In this document: piece by piece, positions 8,445 through 19,613 of the stretch
Layout of the letters: each line of letters starts with the position of its first letter
Position numbering within the stretch: the stretch's first letter is position 1
NCBI RefSeq assembly: GCF_001039355.2
Contig: NW_019775980.1
Span: forward strand, 96,415-121,414
Direction: 5' to 3'
DNA length: 25,000 nucleotides
Source: Lingula anatina
Lineage: Eukaryota; Brachiopoda; Lingulata; Lingulida; Lingulidae
Position numbers and translations under genes: made by a program
Notes under the pieces: model-generated
Told to the model about the DNA's origin: nothing
Seen by the model: the letters and a program-made list of their open reading frames with translations, nothing else
Databases searched by the model: none

Positions 8445-11400
8445 ATGAGTAGAGAGCGAGAGCGCGCCCGTGGACCACCTGTGAGAGATGAGAGGACAAT
8501 CACAAATTCTGATGACCCAAAACTTTTGTACAGCCGGGTTTTTATAGGGAACTTGCCCACAGATAAAATGACAGAGGGGGAACTGGAAACCATGTTTAAA
8601 AAATATGGAAAAGTATTGGGTGAGTTTGTACAAATACTGATATTTTGTGTAATAATTTTTTTTTATTGTAGTGGTTCTTCAAGGGTGACTGTTATGTGTT
8701 ACTTTTGTAGCTGATTATCAGTCTTCTTTAGCCATGTCTTACAGATAGTTATATTGGATCTTAAGCAAGTAGAAAATATTCATGATGCATTGGTCATTAT
8801 TTTCTTGAATCTAAGGTATATTTAAAGTAGGAGGCGCTGAGCTTTATGAGAAATAGAGCAGATAATTGGCGAGGCGAAGCCGAGAAATACAGCAGATAAT
8901 TGGCGAGGCGAAGACGAGACAATTATCTGCTCTATTTCTCGTAAAGTTCAGCACCGAGTGCTTTATCTGGCTTAAAGCACGTGCATTGGTGCGTGGAACG
9001 CATTCGTGGATGACGTGACTTTACATGAAATAAAGCACTGCGTGACCTATTGTCTTTTGACAGGAAAGTGCTTTAAGTGATATTCTTGTTCACAACTGAG
9101 AATGGTTACAGTCTGTACTCTCTGTTTGACTGGAGTAACTTTCACTCGAGATGGAAAGGATCTTAGTTAATGCCAAGAAAAAGTGGCTAAATTTCTAAAC
9201 CTGCTATAAGCTAGTGTCTTAGAAGTGTCAGTATTATCAAAAATGATTGGCCCGGCTGATAAAGCTGTTCAGTGTTCTATATTTGTTATTTTATCATTCA
9301 AGGCATATCCCTACACAAGGGCTATGGCTTTGTACAGTATTTTATATTTATTTTATCATTCTAGGCACATCTTTACACAAAGGTTATGGCTTTGTACAGT
9401 ATGGCAAAGAAGAAGAAGCCAGGGAAGCTGTTAGACTAGAAAATGGGGGTCTATACAAAGGATTTAGAATAGGTAAATGTACTACACACAACAATACCAT
9501 GAATAAATCAAGGCATCCCACCTGAAGCTCTTTAATAACAAAACAGTTCCATCCTGCTGAGTAGCACGAAAATTCATGAGTTAGCACTCCTATTGACGAT
9601 TCTGATATGTACTGTCTGTGCTAACGCATGAAAGCAAAGGCCTCAAAAAGTTGGAAATGAAAACCAGTTTTTGACGGTCAAACTGGTAGACAGACAGATG
9701 AATTTAAGGAAAATGATACCTCCGTGCTACCGAATTTTTGTGCTACCTGCTGAGGGGAGCAGTTTATCCTCAAAAGTCAAGCACTCCAATTGACGATTCT
9801 GATATGTACTGTCTGTGCTAACGCATGAAAGCAAAGGCCTCAAAAAGTTGGAAATGAAAACCAGTTTATGACTGTCAAACTGGTAGACAGACAGACAGAT
9901 GAATTTAAGGAAAGTGATACCTCCGTTGATGGGAAAACTGGTTGGCTTCACAGTAATGTGCGTTTTAGGAGTTGAGATTTTTAGATAAAAATTTGAGAGC
10001 TGTCTCACCGCGGCTGGTTCGGCAACCATTTTTCATTTCCAACTTTTTGAGGCCTTTGCTTTCATGCATTAGCACAGACAGTACATATCAGAATTGTCAA
10101 TAGGAGTGCTAACGCATGAATTTTTGTGCTACCTGCTGAGGGGAGCAGTTTATCCTCAAAAGTCCAGGTGAGGTTGAATCCACATATAGTGTAAATGGTG
10201 TAATTCATTTCCATGTTGTAGACTCTCCCTTTTTTCCTATGACTCTCATTGGTGTTTTTTAAATAGTTTATATAGTGTAATTATCATTGTTATATAATAT
10301 ATAACCTTCTAATTATATTCCATTCCTCAGATGTGAAGATTGCTTCAGAAGGCAGAAGTCAGAGGGGTGGACCACGGAGGTAAGGACAAACTTGACCACA
10401 ATATGACCACAGCACTGCCCCTTGTGATATATATACAAAGCCCTTGACCCAAGTTTGACCTTGATGTCAGTTCCCAGGTTGAAATTGACCCCAGTTTGAC
10501 AACTTCCACTGATTTGTGAGAAGTGTTTCTTCTCAGAGCAATAATAATGGAAGAATCCCGTTCCTATTGCTATTAGCTAATGAAGGTTTCAGAAAATTGA
10601 AATAAGTATACATAAAGCACCTATTTTACAAAAATGACATGGAGATTTTAGTATTTTTCATTTTATTTATTATTTTTGTTTTTGATTCCTGATGCAGAAA
10701 TCAATATTTCTTAAAGTAAGATCTTTCCCAGGACAATATTTTCCACTTGTGGTATAAATATTCCTGGAATTATGGTATTTGAGATTTTTAACAAGTACTG
10801 TAACTGTTTTGCAGGGAAAGAGACATTTCAGCAGGAAGAGGGTTGGCTCCCAGAGACAGGTCACCCCTGAGAGACCCCTATGAAGACCGTCTCAGGGACC
10901 CACTAAGAGACCCATACAGGTCAGGCCTAGGGATTAGTTTTATTATTGTCATTATTATCCCAGATGCCTTATTCATTCTTACATCATACCAGCTTTTGTC
11001 AGTTAGCAAAAAAAAAAAGAAAAGAAAAATGTAACTTTGCCAAATCAGAAGGAATGTAATTTTTAACACAAAAAGATAGTTGTAACTATTGCAAAAAGAC
11101 TAATGATTTTTTTTGTCTCTGTCTTGGTAATTATGGTTTTAATCTTTTATAAAGTATGTGCATAACTTTGGTAAGGATATCATTATGTACATATATTGAA
11201 GTTTTTCTCCAGACGAGATGATCCCTATGCTCGCGACCCCTACCTAGATGACCCTTATGGCCCTCCACCCAGACGCCCCCCTCCCCTGGATGACCCCTAC
11301 CTGGACAGATATGCCAGAGATGACCCCTACAGGTATGATGTTATAACACAGGTGATATGTGTGTTCTTAGATAAGACATTTACCTGGACAGATATGCCAG

Positions 11401-14400
11401 AGATGACCCCTACAGGTATGATGTTATAACACAGGTGATATGTGTGTTCTTAGATAAGACATTTACCTGGACAGATATGCCAGAGATGACCCCTACAGGT
11501 ATGATGTTATAACACAGATAATTTCTGTGTGTTATAACTAAAACTTAAGTCACTTGGCTCTATTTGCTGTGTTTTATCAGTGGGAATACCAGGAAAATAA
11601 CCTGTACTAAACTGAGTGTCTAGTAAATATGTTAACTAATTTCATTTAAAATAAAGCAATGATGTAAACTTTAAGTGGGTTAATCTTTCTCTTGACAGAC
11701 AAATATTCTTATTGTGTGTACCTATGTACTTTAAGTGCATGTGTGTGTTTGTATGTGTATGGGAGTGTATATCATCATAAGATATATTTTCCTTGTTTCC
11801 AGGCGACCACCCCCATTTGATGATGGGCGGGACCCCTACCGGGACCCCTATTACCCCCCTCCCCCTGTGGGGGCACCTGAGGCTGAGAGACCCCCCTTTG
11901 ACTGTTGCATTCTCATGAAATCTCCACAACAGAGGTATAGTATTTAGATCGTATGATATTTGTGATTAACTCTTTTTTGGAGGGCGTTGGAATTCTTATT
12001 TAGAAAACTACTGTATTTTGTGTAAGATTTTTTTTTCTTTAACAACATGTTTGTTAGATACCTGAGACTTGATATATTCATCTTGCATACTGCACAGGTA
12101 ATCATATTTCAAGATTCTTATTACGGAAAAGAAATTTGTATCATTTCAAAGTTTGCACAGTATTTTCCTCATTATAATACCACCATCATAGGCAATGGCA
12201 ATACACATGGTTTGAGTCCTGACCCATCTCGTTTATTTAATGTAATAATGGATTTAAATGCACCACAACTGGCACAAGACAAGTTTTTAGTTGACACTTT
12301 CCATAACACGCATTCACAGACCTCAGTTTTTCTGGTTTCAGAGCTTACGGAGATATGATAACCCGCCGCTTGAAGACATTCAGCGTGCTGACAGACATGC
12401 GGGAGATCCCAGAAGGCACCACTCCTCAGATCATGATCGATGATTTGGTGCGCAGGGGCATCCTGTACGCCATCATCATTAACAGTCAGAACGAAGTCCA
12501 TCGGTCTCTGACACTGAATATCCTGCACGGTACTCCCCAAGGTAGGAGAGGAGTTTTGGTACTGGAGAGAAATGTCTTGGTTTTTCAGGGAAATTTGTTT
12601 TTCTGTGATCGCGAGCAGGGGATTTCAAAGAGAGGAGAAAAGTATGGATTTTTTTCGTGACTGTGAATTGGAATGCAGAACAAAGCGTGCATTCCCTGAA
12701 AAACTCACAGTTTGTTTGAAAATAAGAGGATTTTCGTGCCGATCGATGTTTTTGAGCAGTATTTTTACAATTTTGCTACAGTTATGAAAATATTTGACCT
12801 TGTGAAATTAATACTTTTAAAAGTAACAGGTACCTAGTTATGCTCAAATGTTACAGTGCATCGATTGACTGCAGATATTTAACCTAAACCGCTTGTTTTA
12901 ATCGAAAGACGTGTTTGTGTTTCTTCAAAGCTAACGGTATCAGTTATTTTGCCGTATTTTGCGAACTCATCAACATTCTTACATTGGTCCACATTCAAGT
13001 ATAAAACCGTGTTTTCTGATTTAATCGTGCGACCCACACACTTTTTCTTTTGGAAAACGCGACAATTTTCACACAAAGACAATCCACATGATAGCGCAGA
13101 ATGAATTAATCCTAAATACCCGCTTGGATATAAAAACCAAAACACTGACCGTGCATTTTTTAAGAGCACTGTTCTGATGTCATTAAAAAAAAATGTTTGT
13201 CGTCAAAGCGCAACCGTGTTATGAACATCATCATCAGGCATTGAAAGACAGAGTTTTCATATTTTAATATAATGTCGAAATAGGGCTGTGAATTAAAATT
13301 AGTTTAAATATTAACGTTTAAAATCGAGACATTCTATCGTGGACTTTTTTTACCAGTGATCGTGGGAAGCTCACAAACACCCGCGAGGATGTATTGATCT
13401 TCATATTTGAATGAATGAATAAATAAACAAGACTGGTGCTTTATGTAAAGTGATACAAGAGCAATAGAACCAGAATATGTTCACATTGTTTTAAAAATTG
13501 TGTCGCGGCGGTAATAAAATGTAAAAGTTGTAACAGACATTCTACATTTTAAAATTTACAATTAAAAAATAAAAAAATAAATTGATCATTAATGAAGTGC
13601 GGTGTTGTTCAGATGAATTGTTTGCGTGACCTGTGGAAACTGATGTCAAGAATGTTGATGCAAGTGACGTGTGAAATAAATCTGATGTAAACTATGATCC
13701 GAATTGACAAGGGTCATTTTTGATGTTTTTATCAATGTTTGATACTAAAAGTTACAGGAAACATCACACTTTTTGTGCATGGAAGACGGTGGACGAAAAG
13801 TTTGAGGAAACGAAACATTAATTATCTGGCCACGCGATGCTTATCTTTGCTGATTTGTGGTATTCGTTTAATATGAAATGTTTTATTGAAAAGTTCCGTT
13901 ATTGATTTGTTATTATTGATAATAAATAAACGTCTGAATAAGTTAAATTAAACATGCATTTCATGATGACCATTACCATATTTTTTGTTATTTCAGGTTT
14001 TTAGCTTAAACAGTTGCACTTCTTCTCTTTCTGTGCCGTGCGGCCTTTTTCCTCGCATAATCGTAATCATCATCAACAGTTTGTTTCTGCTTTTTCTTTT
14101 TCAAACAAAAAAAATTACAGAGCACAGAAATATGCCGCTAGATGACGCCATGAGTCTTGTCGCGCGCAACTACGAGCAGTATCTGAAAGAATTACGGGCC
14201 AAGGCACCAGTGCCGCCCCCCAAGGTGGATTTTACACCCCCAGACCCAAGTATTGCCTATCTGCTTAATCTCATGGCAGATGGCCGCCAGTTAACACTGG
14301 AAGAATTGGAGAAGGTCCTGAAATATGTGAAGGAGAGGCGCGACCAAATGCTGCCTAAACGAGGTGCGAGCAATGGTAATACATTTATACATATATATAT

Positions 14401-15387
14401 ATTAAAATATATATATACATGCTTATTGATATTGATTTTTAAATGAAATCGGTTGTTATTATGACCCATACATGCCGAAACATTGGGGATTGTTTACAAA
14501 TCAAATCTGACAAATACATGTCTTAAGTTCTGAGCTTGTTACCATATACACAACTAATAGATCACCAGTTAAAACCTTTACAGAAAATTTAAAATTTAAT
14601 TTGTGCCATGGATACATTAATGTTCTTTAGCAAGATAAAAAGAGGATTATCTTCTGCCCTCATTAAAACCAATTGTTTTTGTTTTATAATTCTTATTCAG
14701 TGTATGTATTATTTGCTTTATCCACACAATAAGTATAAATTTTCAAAGAAAAAAAAATAACATGACTTATTATATTTGTGTTTAGGTGTAAGTGCGGGAG
14801 GGGGAGCAGGAGAGACAGGAGCACTGCGCGATGAGAAATCTCTGCTCCAACAACAGGCTCAGCTCCAGGCCAAGATCCTCAGCATTCTGAACCCCAACAG
14901 CGGCGTCCCGTCATCCCAGGGGGTCGGGATGGCCGCCCAGGAGCCACAGGTCCCGCAGCAGCAGTCGGCTCAGGCTGGAGGCGTGGGACTGAACCTTGAC
15001 AACCCCAGTATCCAGAAGGCCCTGGACAGTCTGATCCAGAGTGGACCCAACCTACTGAAGAATATCACCTCCATCTCAACAGGGGGCAGCACCAGCGGGC
15101 AGAGTACCATGTCGCAGGCCGGGTATGGCGGTGGAGGTCAGGCGAGGGCCATGGGAGGTTACGGAGGTCAGCAGCAGGGGTATGGCGGTGCCTCTGGGTA
15201 TGGTGCAGCACAGCAAGGATACGGCGCACAGGCTCAGCAAGGTTACGGTGCACAGGGACAGCAGGGATATGGCGGCGGAGGAGGCGGACCAGCTGGGTTG
15301 CTAGGAGACCGCCCTGCTGCTCAGATGCAGCAGCAACAGCGAATGGGGATGGGAGGTCAGGGAGGTCGACCCCGCCCCCTCATGTGA
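8445..15387 (+). CDS. NCOA5: Nuclear receptor coactivator 5 homologue with N-terminal RRM, 9 exons
   Basis: Exons: 8445-8619, 9365-9472, 10331-10379, 10815-10919, 11213-11332, 11803-11934, 12342-12541, 14121-14363 (or 14375), 14786-15387; introns GT-AG, phases 1,1,2,2,2,2,1,1. The product is 577 aa (581 with the longer exon 8), close to human NCOA5 (about 579 aa, from memory). Domains: RRM at about 30-100 with RNP2 VFIGNL (32-37) and RNP1 KGYGFVQY (64-71); Arg/Asp-rich DPY repeats (about 129-206, nine DPY); the NCOA5 core at about 217-320 beginning DCCILMKSPQQ, containing HRSLTLNILHGTPQEHRNMP, which in this family resembles the anticodon-binding fold of class II tRNA synthetases; SIAYLLNLMADGRQLT (340-355), where human NCOA5 has its LxxLL box; LQAKILSIL and LDNPSIQKALDSLIQSGP; then a Q/G/Y-rich tail with QGYG repeats. 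Known role of the family: nuclear cofactor of transcription. RNA binding is inferred from the RRM. The ATG has A at -3. Confidence 0.94.
8836..8952. repeat. Foldback (33-bp arms, 51-bp loop)
   Basis: Arms 8836-8868 and 8920-8952 are inverted copies matching at 31 of 33 positions (core AGAAATAGAGCAGATAATTG). The loop contains a second direct copy of GCAGATAATTGGCGAGGCGA. The stretch that follows (to about 9080) has further AAAGCAC / GTGCTTT inverted words. It lies in NCOA5 intron 1 and could be a MITE-like foldback; no target duplication was identified. Confidence 0.8.
9289..9402 (+). repeat. 62-bp tandem duplication of the NCOA5 exon 2 acceptor and RNP1
   Basis: Segment 9289-9340 is repeated at 9351-9402 with an offset of 62 bp. 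Both contain TTTTATCATTC, an AG acceptor (caag versus ctag), then GGCTATGGC / GGTTATGGC and TTTGTACAGTAT, which encode the RNP1 region. Only the second copy continues into the open exon; the first runs into a TAG at the following acceptor. The first copy is therefore a decayed pseudo-exon. Confidence 0.85.
9553..10140. mobile_element. MITE with 102-bp TIRs and 9-bp target duplication (MULE-like)
   Basis: The element spans 9562-10131, flanked by perfect CCTGCTGAG copies at 9553-9561 and 10132-10140. The terminal inverted repeats 9562-9663 and 10030-10131 start TAGCAC and pair with few mismatches over 102 bp. Long TIRs plus a 9-bp target duplication are typical of Mutator-like elements; if the true duplication is 8 bp, hAT would be the alternative. 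No transposase is encoded. Internally, 9584-9724 recurs at 9781-9925, and 9732-9778 repeats the element end plus its 3' flank (10118-10164). This suggests a tandem duplication of element plus flank followed by an internal deletion. It sits in NCOA5 intron 2. Confidence 0.85.
11301..11517 (+). repeat. 83-bp tandem repeat copying the NCOA5 exon 5 splice donor
   Basis: Copies start at 11301, 11384 and 11467 (2.6 copies); the two full copies look identical. Each contains the last 32 nt of exon 5 and the donor CTACAG|GTATGATG, so identical donors lie at 11333, 11416 and 11499. Only the first keeps the frame with exon 6, because 83 is not a multiple of three. An internal cttag could act as acceptor, but the resulting 45-nt exon would meet a TAA at once. 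Confidence 0.95.
12542..14120 (+). other. NCOA5 intron 7, largest intron, no gene seen
   Basis: This 1.58-kb stretch runs from GTAGGA to aattacag. I see AT-rich sequence without a coherent open frame, tandem repeat or obvious element. The minus-strand open frame at about 12879-13169 has no recognisable domain and is probably chance. Confidence 0.7.
14364..14375 (+). other. NCOA5: Alternative in-frame donor of NCOA5 exon 8
   Basis: Exon 8 can end at 14363 (CGAG|GTGCGA) or at 14375 (AATG|GTAATA). The 12 extra nt keep phase 1 and add Gly-Ala-Ser-Asn before the C-terminal region, so both isoforms remain open. Sequence alone does not tell which is preferred. Confidence 0.5.
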
Positions 15388-16017
15388 TTGACACAACCCA
15401 TCTGCTGAATCCCTTGTATAGCCTACAAACTAATGGAGTATGTTTGATATTTGGGACTGTATTAAAATCTTAACAAAGCAAGATGCGTCAAAGTTTCTTG
15501 GGCAGATACATATTTTCATAGAAAGAACTGTAGATAAGTATGTTTAGCGTAGTGCAGGAACAACAATAATGCAGAGGCAATAAAGCTGTTTATAAATTCT
15601 CATTGCCGAGAAAGTATTGTACATACTAGTAAGAGACTGCCCTGTAAAGAACCATGCGAGGTCAGACATGTTATCACTATGTTATTTTGTATTTTAAAGA
15701 ACTTTTTAAATGATGATAGTTGACATGGATGATTGTTGACACTGTGCGGGGGGATCAGTCTTGACGAGGTTGATGTTATCCCTGTGAAATGTTTACTTAA
15801 ATTTGCATTGTTTAGCAGAATAGGTTCTAGAAATTCCATTTTGTTATAACAATCATGTTACATTTTAAATGTGTTACTTAGGTATCTTTCAAGATGTTTT
15901 TATAATTTCCTTCATTGTAGATTGTATGTTTTAGTGTAATAAAAAATCAAATATGAATTTTATGCTCAGTGTATTGATATAAATATAAAATTCTGTGTCC
16001 ATTAATTTGACAATAAA
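15388..16017 (+). other. NCOA5 3'UTR with three candidate polyA signals
   Basis: After the TGA at 15385-15387, AATAAA occurs at 15579-15584, 15938-15943 and 16012-16017. The sequence is AT-rich with no coding signal. The later two would give a 3'UTR of about 570-650 nt; which is used is unknown. Confidence 0.55.
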
Positions 16018-16151
16018 TTGTGCTTGAAGATTATCATGAACTCTAATATAAAAAAGATAACTAAATTCTAGAAAAAAAAGTCTGTCACAAGAATTTTAAA
16101 ATATAACCATTCGTGCAACACTGAGCCGGAGAGAAAACTTTTTTCATCATC

Positions 16152-16314
16152 TCAGGGATGAGTTTTTTCAAACTGTTTGCAGATTTCCGACTTTTTAGGA
16201 GCCAAGAAATGGGCTTTTTGAGATCGATGCCAAGTTTTTATTGCAGATGGGGAGTGTAGGGTTAAATTTGGACCCCACGATATTTTTCTTTTTTCACTAA
16301 ATGGTGGTCTCCCG
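16152..16314 (+). repeat. Dispersed repeat, copy A
   Basis: Shares in order GGGATGAG, ATTTCCGACTTTT, GAGCCAA, GGACCC and CACTAAATGG with 19614-19750, in the same orientation, with differing spacers. This indicates two decayed copies of one repeat family. The family is not identified. Confidence 0.6.
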
Positions 16315-17239
16315 CCTGATATCTGGAAGGAGTGGATCTTCATACCATGATTTTGCAACATAATATTAATTCTTCTTCGTAGTAAGAATTTAGTTGGTCT
16401 AAAATGAGTTTTGCTTGCGCGCTCAGGGCACTTTAAGGTTGAACGCGAGTTGAAAGGCGAGCGACTTGTGTACACAACGATTGTGAATCAACATAATGCT
16501 CACCATTTTCAGTGAAACATGGTTTCAGTTGATTTTTTGTGCACGTGGTGCATATTTTGTGATGTTTGCCTTTGAAGAATTGGCAACAAATGTCCAGTGA
16601 CCAGTTGGTTAAATTATTTCATCCGTTAAATGTGACCTATTCTATTCATGAGGATAAATCTTATTTTTGCTGTCCACGTTATCCAAGAAAACTCTGCATT
16701 TGCAGGTGCACCCATGCTATTCTCTAGTATTCTAAAGCATGGTGCATCTTTTTATGCATAATGACAAATGAACATTTGTGTTCATTGGTAGCCGATTATC
16801 AAATATGTGAAAGCACTAAACTCTCTTGTGGTGAAATCATTAAGCTGTGTTTATGCGGTCGTTTTATTTTCAAGATTATCCGATTAAGAAGTAGATTGCA
16901 CTATGCAAATGTATTATTCCTGTAGTCTCAAAGTTGATTAACTTGATGTAAATGCATCGGTACATGAATGATGATTACGCATTTCTATTTCCTCAAGGGT
17001 TTTATTTAAATGATCGTGAAATTGAGAAGATTAAAACAAAACACGTCTTGCGGTGTATTACATGTGATGCCACAGCACCCAAAGATCACCACAGTGCCAG
17101 ATGGTTGAACTCTTTTAATAAATTTTGCAAGGCATGCCCAGCAAATCATTCTTTTTATCTTATGGATACACATACAATTCTGTCTATAAAAATAGCACAT
17201 ATACGACATTAACACATTTACTCAATGTGGTCGCATGTT

Positions 17240-17264
17240 ACGTCGTCACTTGACGTCGTCACTT
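17240..17264. repeat. 12-bp direct repeat with CRE-like word
   Basis: ACGTCGTCACTT occurs at 17240-17251 and 17253-17264. The junction makes TGACGTCG, which resembles a cAMP response element. With no promoter nearby, function is speculative. Confidence 0.4.
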
Positions 17265-17946
17265 CACAGCTCATAACCAGGCGGGGATAATGGAATTAAT
17301 CTCAGATGAAATTAACTCTGAATGAAGTGATTTTCACCGAGTAAAATGGTTATGATGTTTACCAAGTTGAACACTGCTAAGACAGTGAGAAACAGGCTCT
17401 CTTGACAAGCAAATAATTTTTCCATAAAAGATGACCATTTTTTTAATCATTTTTTTTTTTTTTTTTGCATAATTGAATTGGCTAATATTAAATAATTTTT
17501 TTAAATACATATATTAAAGAAATACAATTCCTTTCAATGACTGAGCACAAGTATGAATTAAAAAATATAGTGAACTAATATAGAACAGAGCACTACTAAT
17601 TTAAAAATTAGAAACTGTCAAATGTAATAACCACATTCTAGAAACTTCTTACCTTAAAGAACCAAAAGTACTTGGTTAAATATCAAAATTTTATTAGCCA
17701 AATGGATGCTGTCTTCTTTCTTTAATGTATTTTTACATCTTCGACTTGCTCATCTACCATTTCTCCATTTGGGAAAATTAACATGATAATTTGCTCAGTC
17801 AATTGTAGGCTAATTAGATATTGATGTAAATCCGCCAATTCCAATCCATGGAAATCCGTCGTAATATGCAGTCACTAAAGTGATATGATGGATGTCTAGT
17901 CGTGTTTTCACTGGAAATCTGCATTATAAAATCTTATTTAAACTGC

Positions 17947-18135
17947 TATGTTTCTGCATTGAATAATGTTATTAAAATCGCTGTTTTTATAATACCATGT
18001 TTCTGCATTGGATAATGTTATTTGAATCGCAGTTTTTATAATACCAAGATTCTGTGTTATATAATATTTTTTAAACCACAAATTTTATAATACCATGATT
18101 GTGTTGACGATGTTATTTTAACCACTGTTTAGACA
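17947..18135. repeat. 49-bp tandem repeat, about 3.8 copies
   Basis: Copies begin at about 17948, 17997, 18046 and 18095. The first two are nearly identical (TTTCTGCATTG, GATAATGTTATT, TTTTTATAATACCA); the last two are increasingly divergent. No coding potential. Confidence 0.85.
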
Positions 18136-19613
18136 AGCACTTTTATTTCTATTAAACTTAAAATATAAGCTACTAACCCCACGCGTTTGCTTTCTGAAAC
18201 TCTCCACATGTGATTTTCCATAAATACCTCATCGTAATTCCTTTTTCTTTTGTTCATATTATTAACATTTGCTGAGTAATATGATTCACTGTGTTAGGAG
18301 GAAGGCGTTGGAGGGTGCCGCAGTTATCCGTCTCTTGAAGGGTAGGTGACAGTCTCGGAAAAAAATATCGCAGTTTTACGTGAACAATAAAAGGTGTCAT
18401 TTAAATGATGGCAGGCTAAATATATATTTTTTTGTTTGTTTGTTTAAATTTTCTTTTTAAATATTTTTAAGGTGTTTGTAAAACGTAAGTCGCGTTTGAG
18501 TTCATTTTCATTTGAGTGATGTGATTAACTCTTGCTGATATAAAATAGTTTCCTTCCTGAACTGAATCGGCAAACTGAAACTTTTATCATGAATTCTCTA
18601 TGTGCATTACGTTAATATGAAATGGGTTGGAAAAAAAAAACTTTAAATATTTAAGATTGGTACTTAAAATGGTGTTGAAATTTCGGGAAATTGTTTAAAT
18701 TACCGTGATATCTAAACCAAAGAAAAATTCATTGATTAATGTCGCTTATGAAATATATTTTATAACAAAAAAAGATTGACTGAATATGCATTTTAAAAAT
18801 GAAAGCTCAGGATTGAGTGATGTAGATAAAGCTTTTCTGTACAGCCTTTTGAAGTAAAAAAATCATACAAAGACCAGGGATACTTGATGTAATTACTTTT
18901 TGAAAACTTGATGAATTTGAAGTAAATACATACTTTGTAAAGTTAAAATTATATTTAATGCATTTACTTTTTTAATAAAATTTTACTGAAATACAGTAGA
19001 TAGCAGTAGCAGTTTACAAATCAAAAAGTTCTTGGTTTAAGATCATTTGATTGCTTTATTTCAGCAAAAATATGTGCATTTTGCCACAAATAATGCTTAT
19101 AATTTTTTTAAATTATTTCTTTTTTACCTAGCATGGAACTGAACAGCTAAGTCAACATTGTCTGAAACTGAGACGTCTCGAATAAGAAAAAGAAATGTGA
19201 TGCCAGTCTGTTTATTAAAAGATGGAGATGTGCTGAACAGGTGATTGATAAATGTTCCGATTTATTACCTCATAATATGCAAAGCTGACTTGAGATTTAC
19301 AGTTAATACATGAATTGTTAAGGGTAATAAATTAAAGAGATTAGTTGCTTTATGATATAATTTGCCTGAAGATTTTTTTACTGTACAATGCACAAGCATG
19401 TTTACAACAAAGAGCTTTTCATAGGAGTGGCAATGTTTTAATTACTGTTATATTCTTTCCCCCCCCCTTTTTTTTCATGTAGCTTTTTAAATATTAAATC
19501 GAATTATTGATTGGTTACAGGACCTCCAGTATAGGATGTCATGGAAGGAAGAAGTTCTTGAAGTGTGAACTAAGATTTTGAGGACAATATTTATGAGGTG
19601 AGACAAATGCAGT

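Larger units (their letters stand above)
16018..18297. other. Intergenic, no protein gene recognised
   Basis: Short open frames here (for example 16952-17212 plus and 16152-16475 minus) lack domains, splice support or low-complexity-free length and look like chance. The region contains a dispersed repeat copy (16152-16314), a 12-bp direct repeat with TGACGTC (17240-17264), a T-run near 17450-17466 and a 49-bp tandem repeat (17947-18135). Confidence 0.6.

Noticed and set aside
8035-8499. Long minus-strand open frame of about 150 codons
   Set aside because: It overlaps SERHL exon 1 in another frame and NCOA5 exon 1 on the opposite strand, and has no recognisable domain.
11371-11415. Extra cassette exon formed by the 83-bp repeat
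   Set aside because: With the phase required by exon 5 its second codon is TAA.
11642-11929. Minus-strand frame opposite NCOA5 exon 6
   Set aside because: Shadow of the proline-rich exon plus a CA-rich intron; no domain.
16952-17212. 86-codon plus-strand frame with several Cys and His
   Set aside because: Cys/His spacing does not fit a known zinc finger, and there is no splice or homology support.
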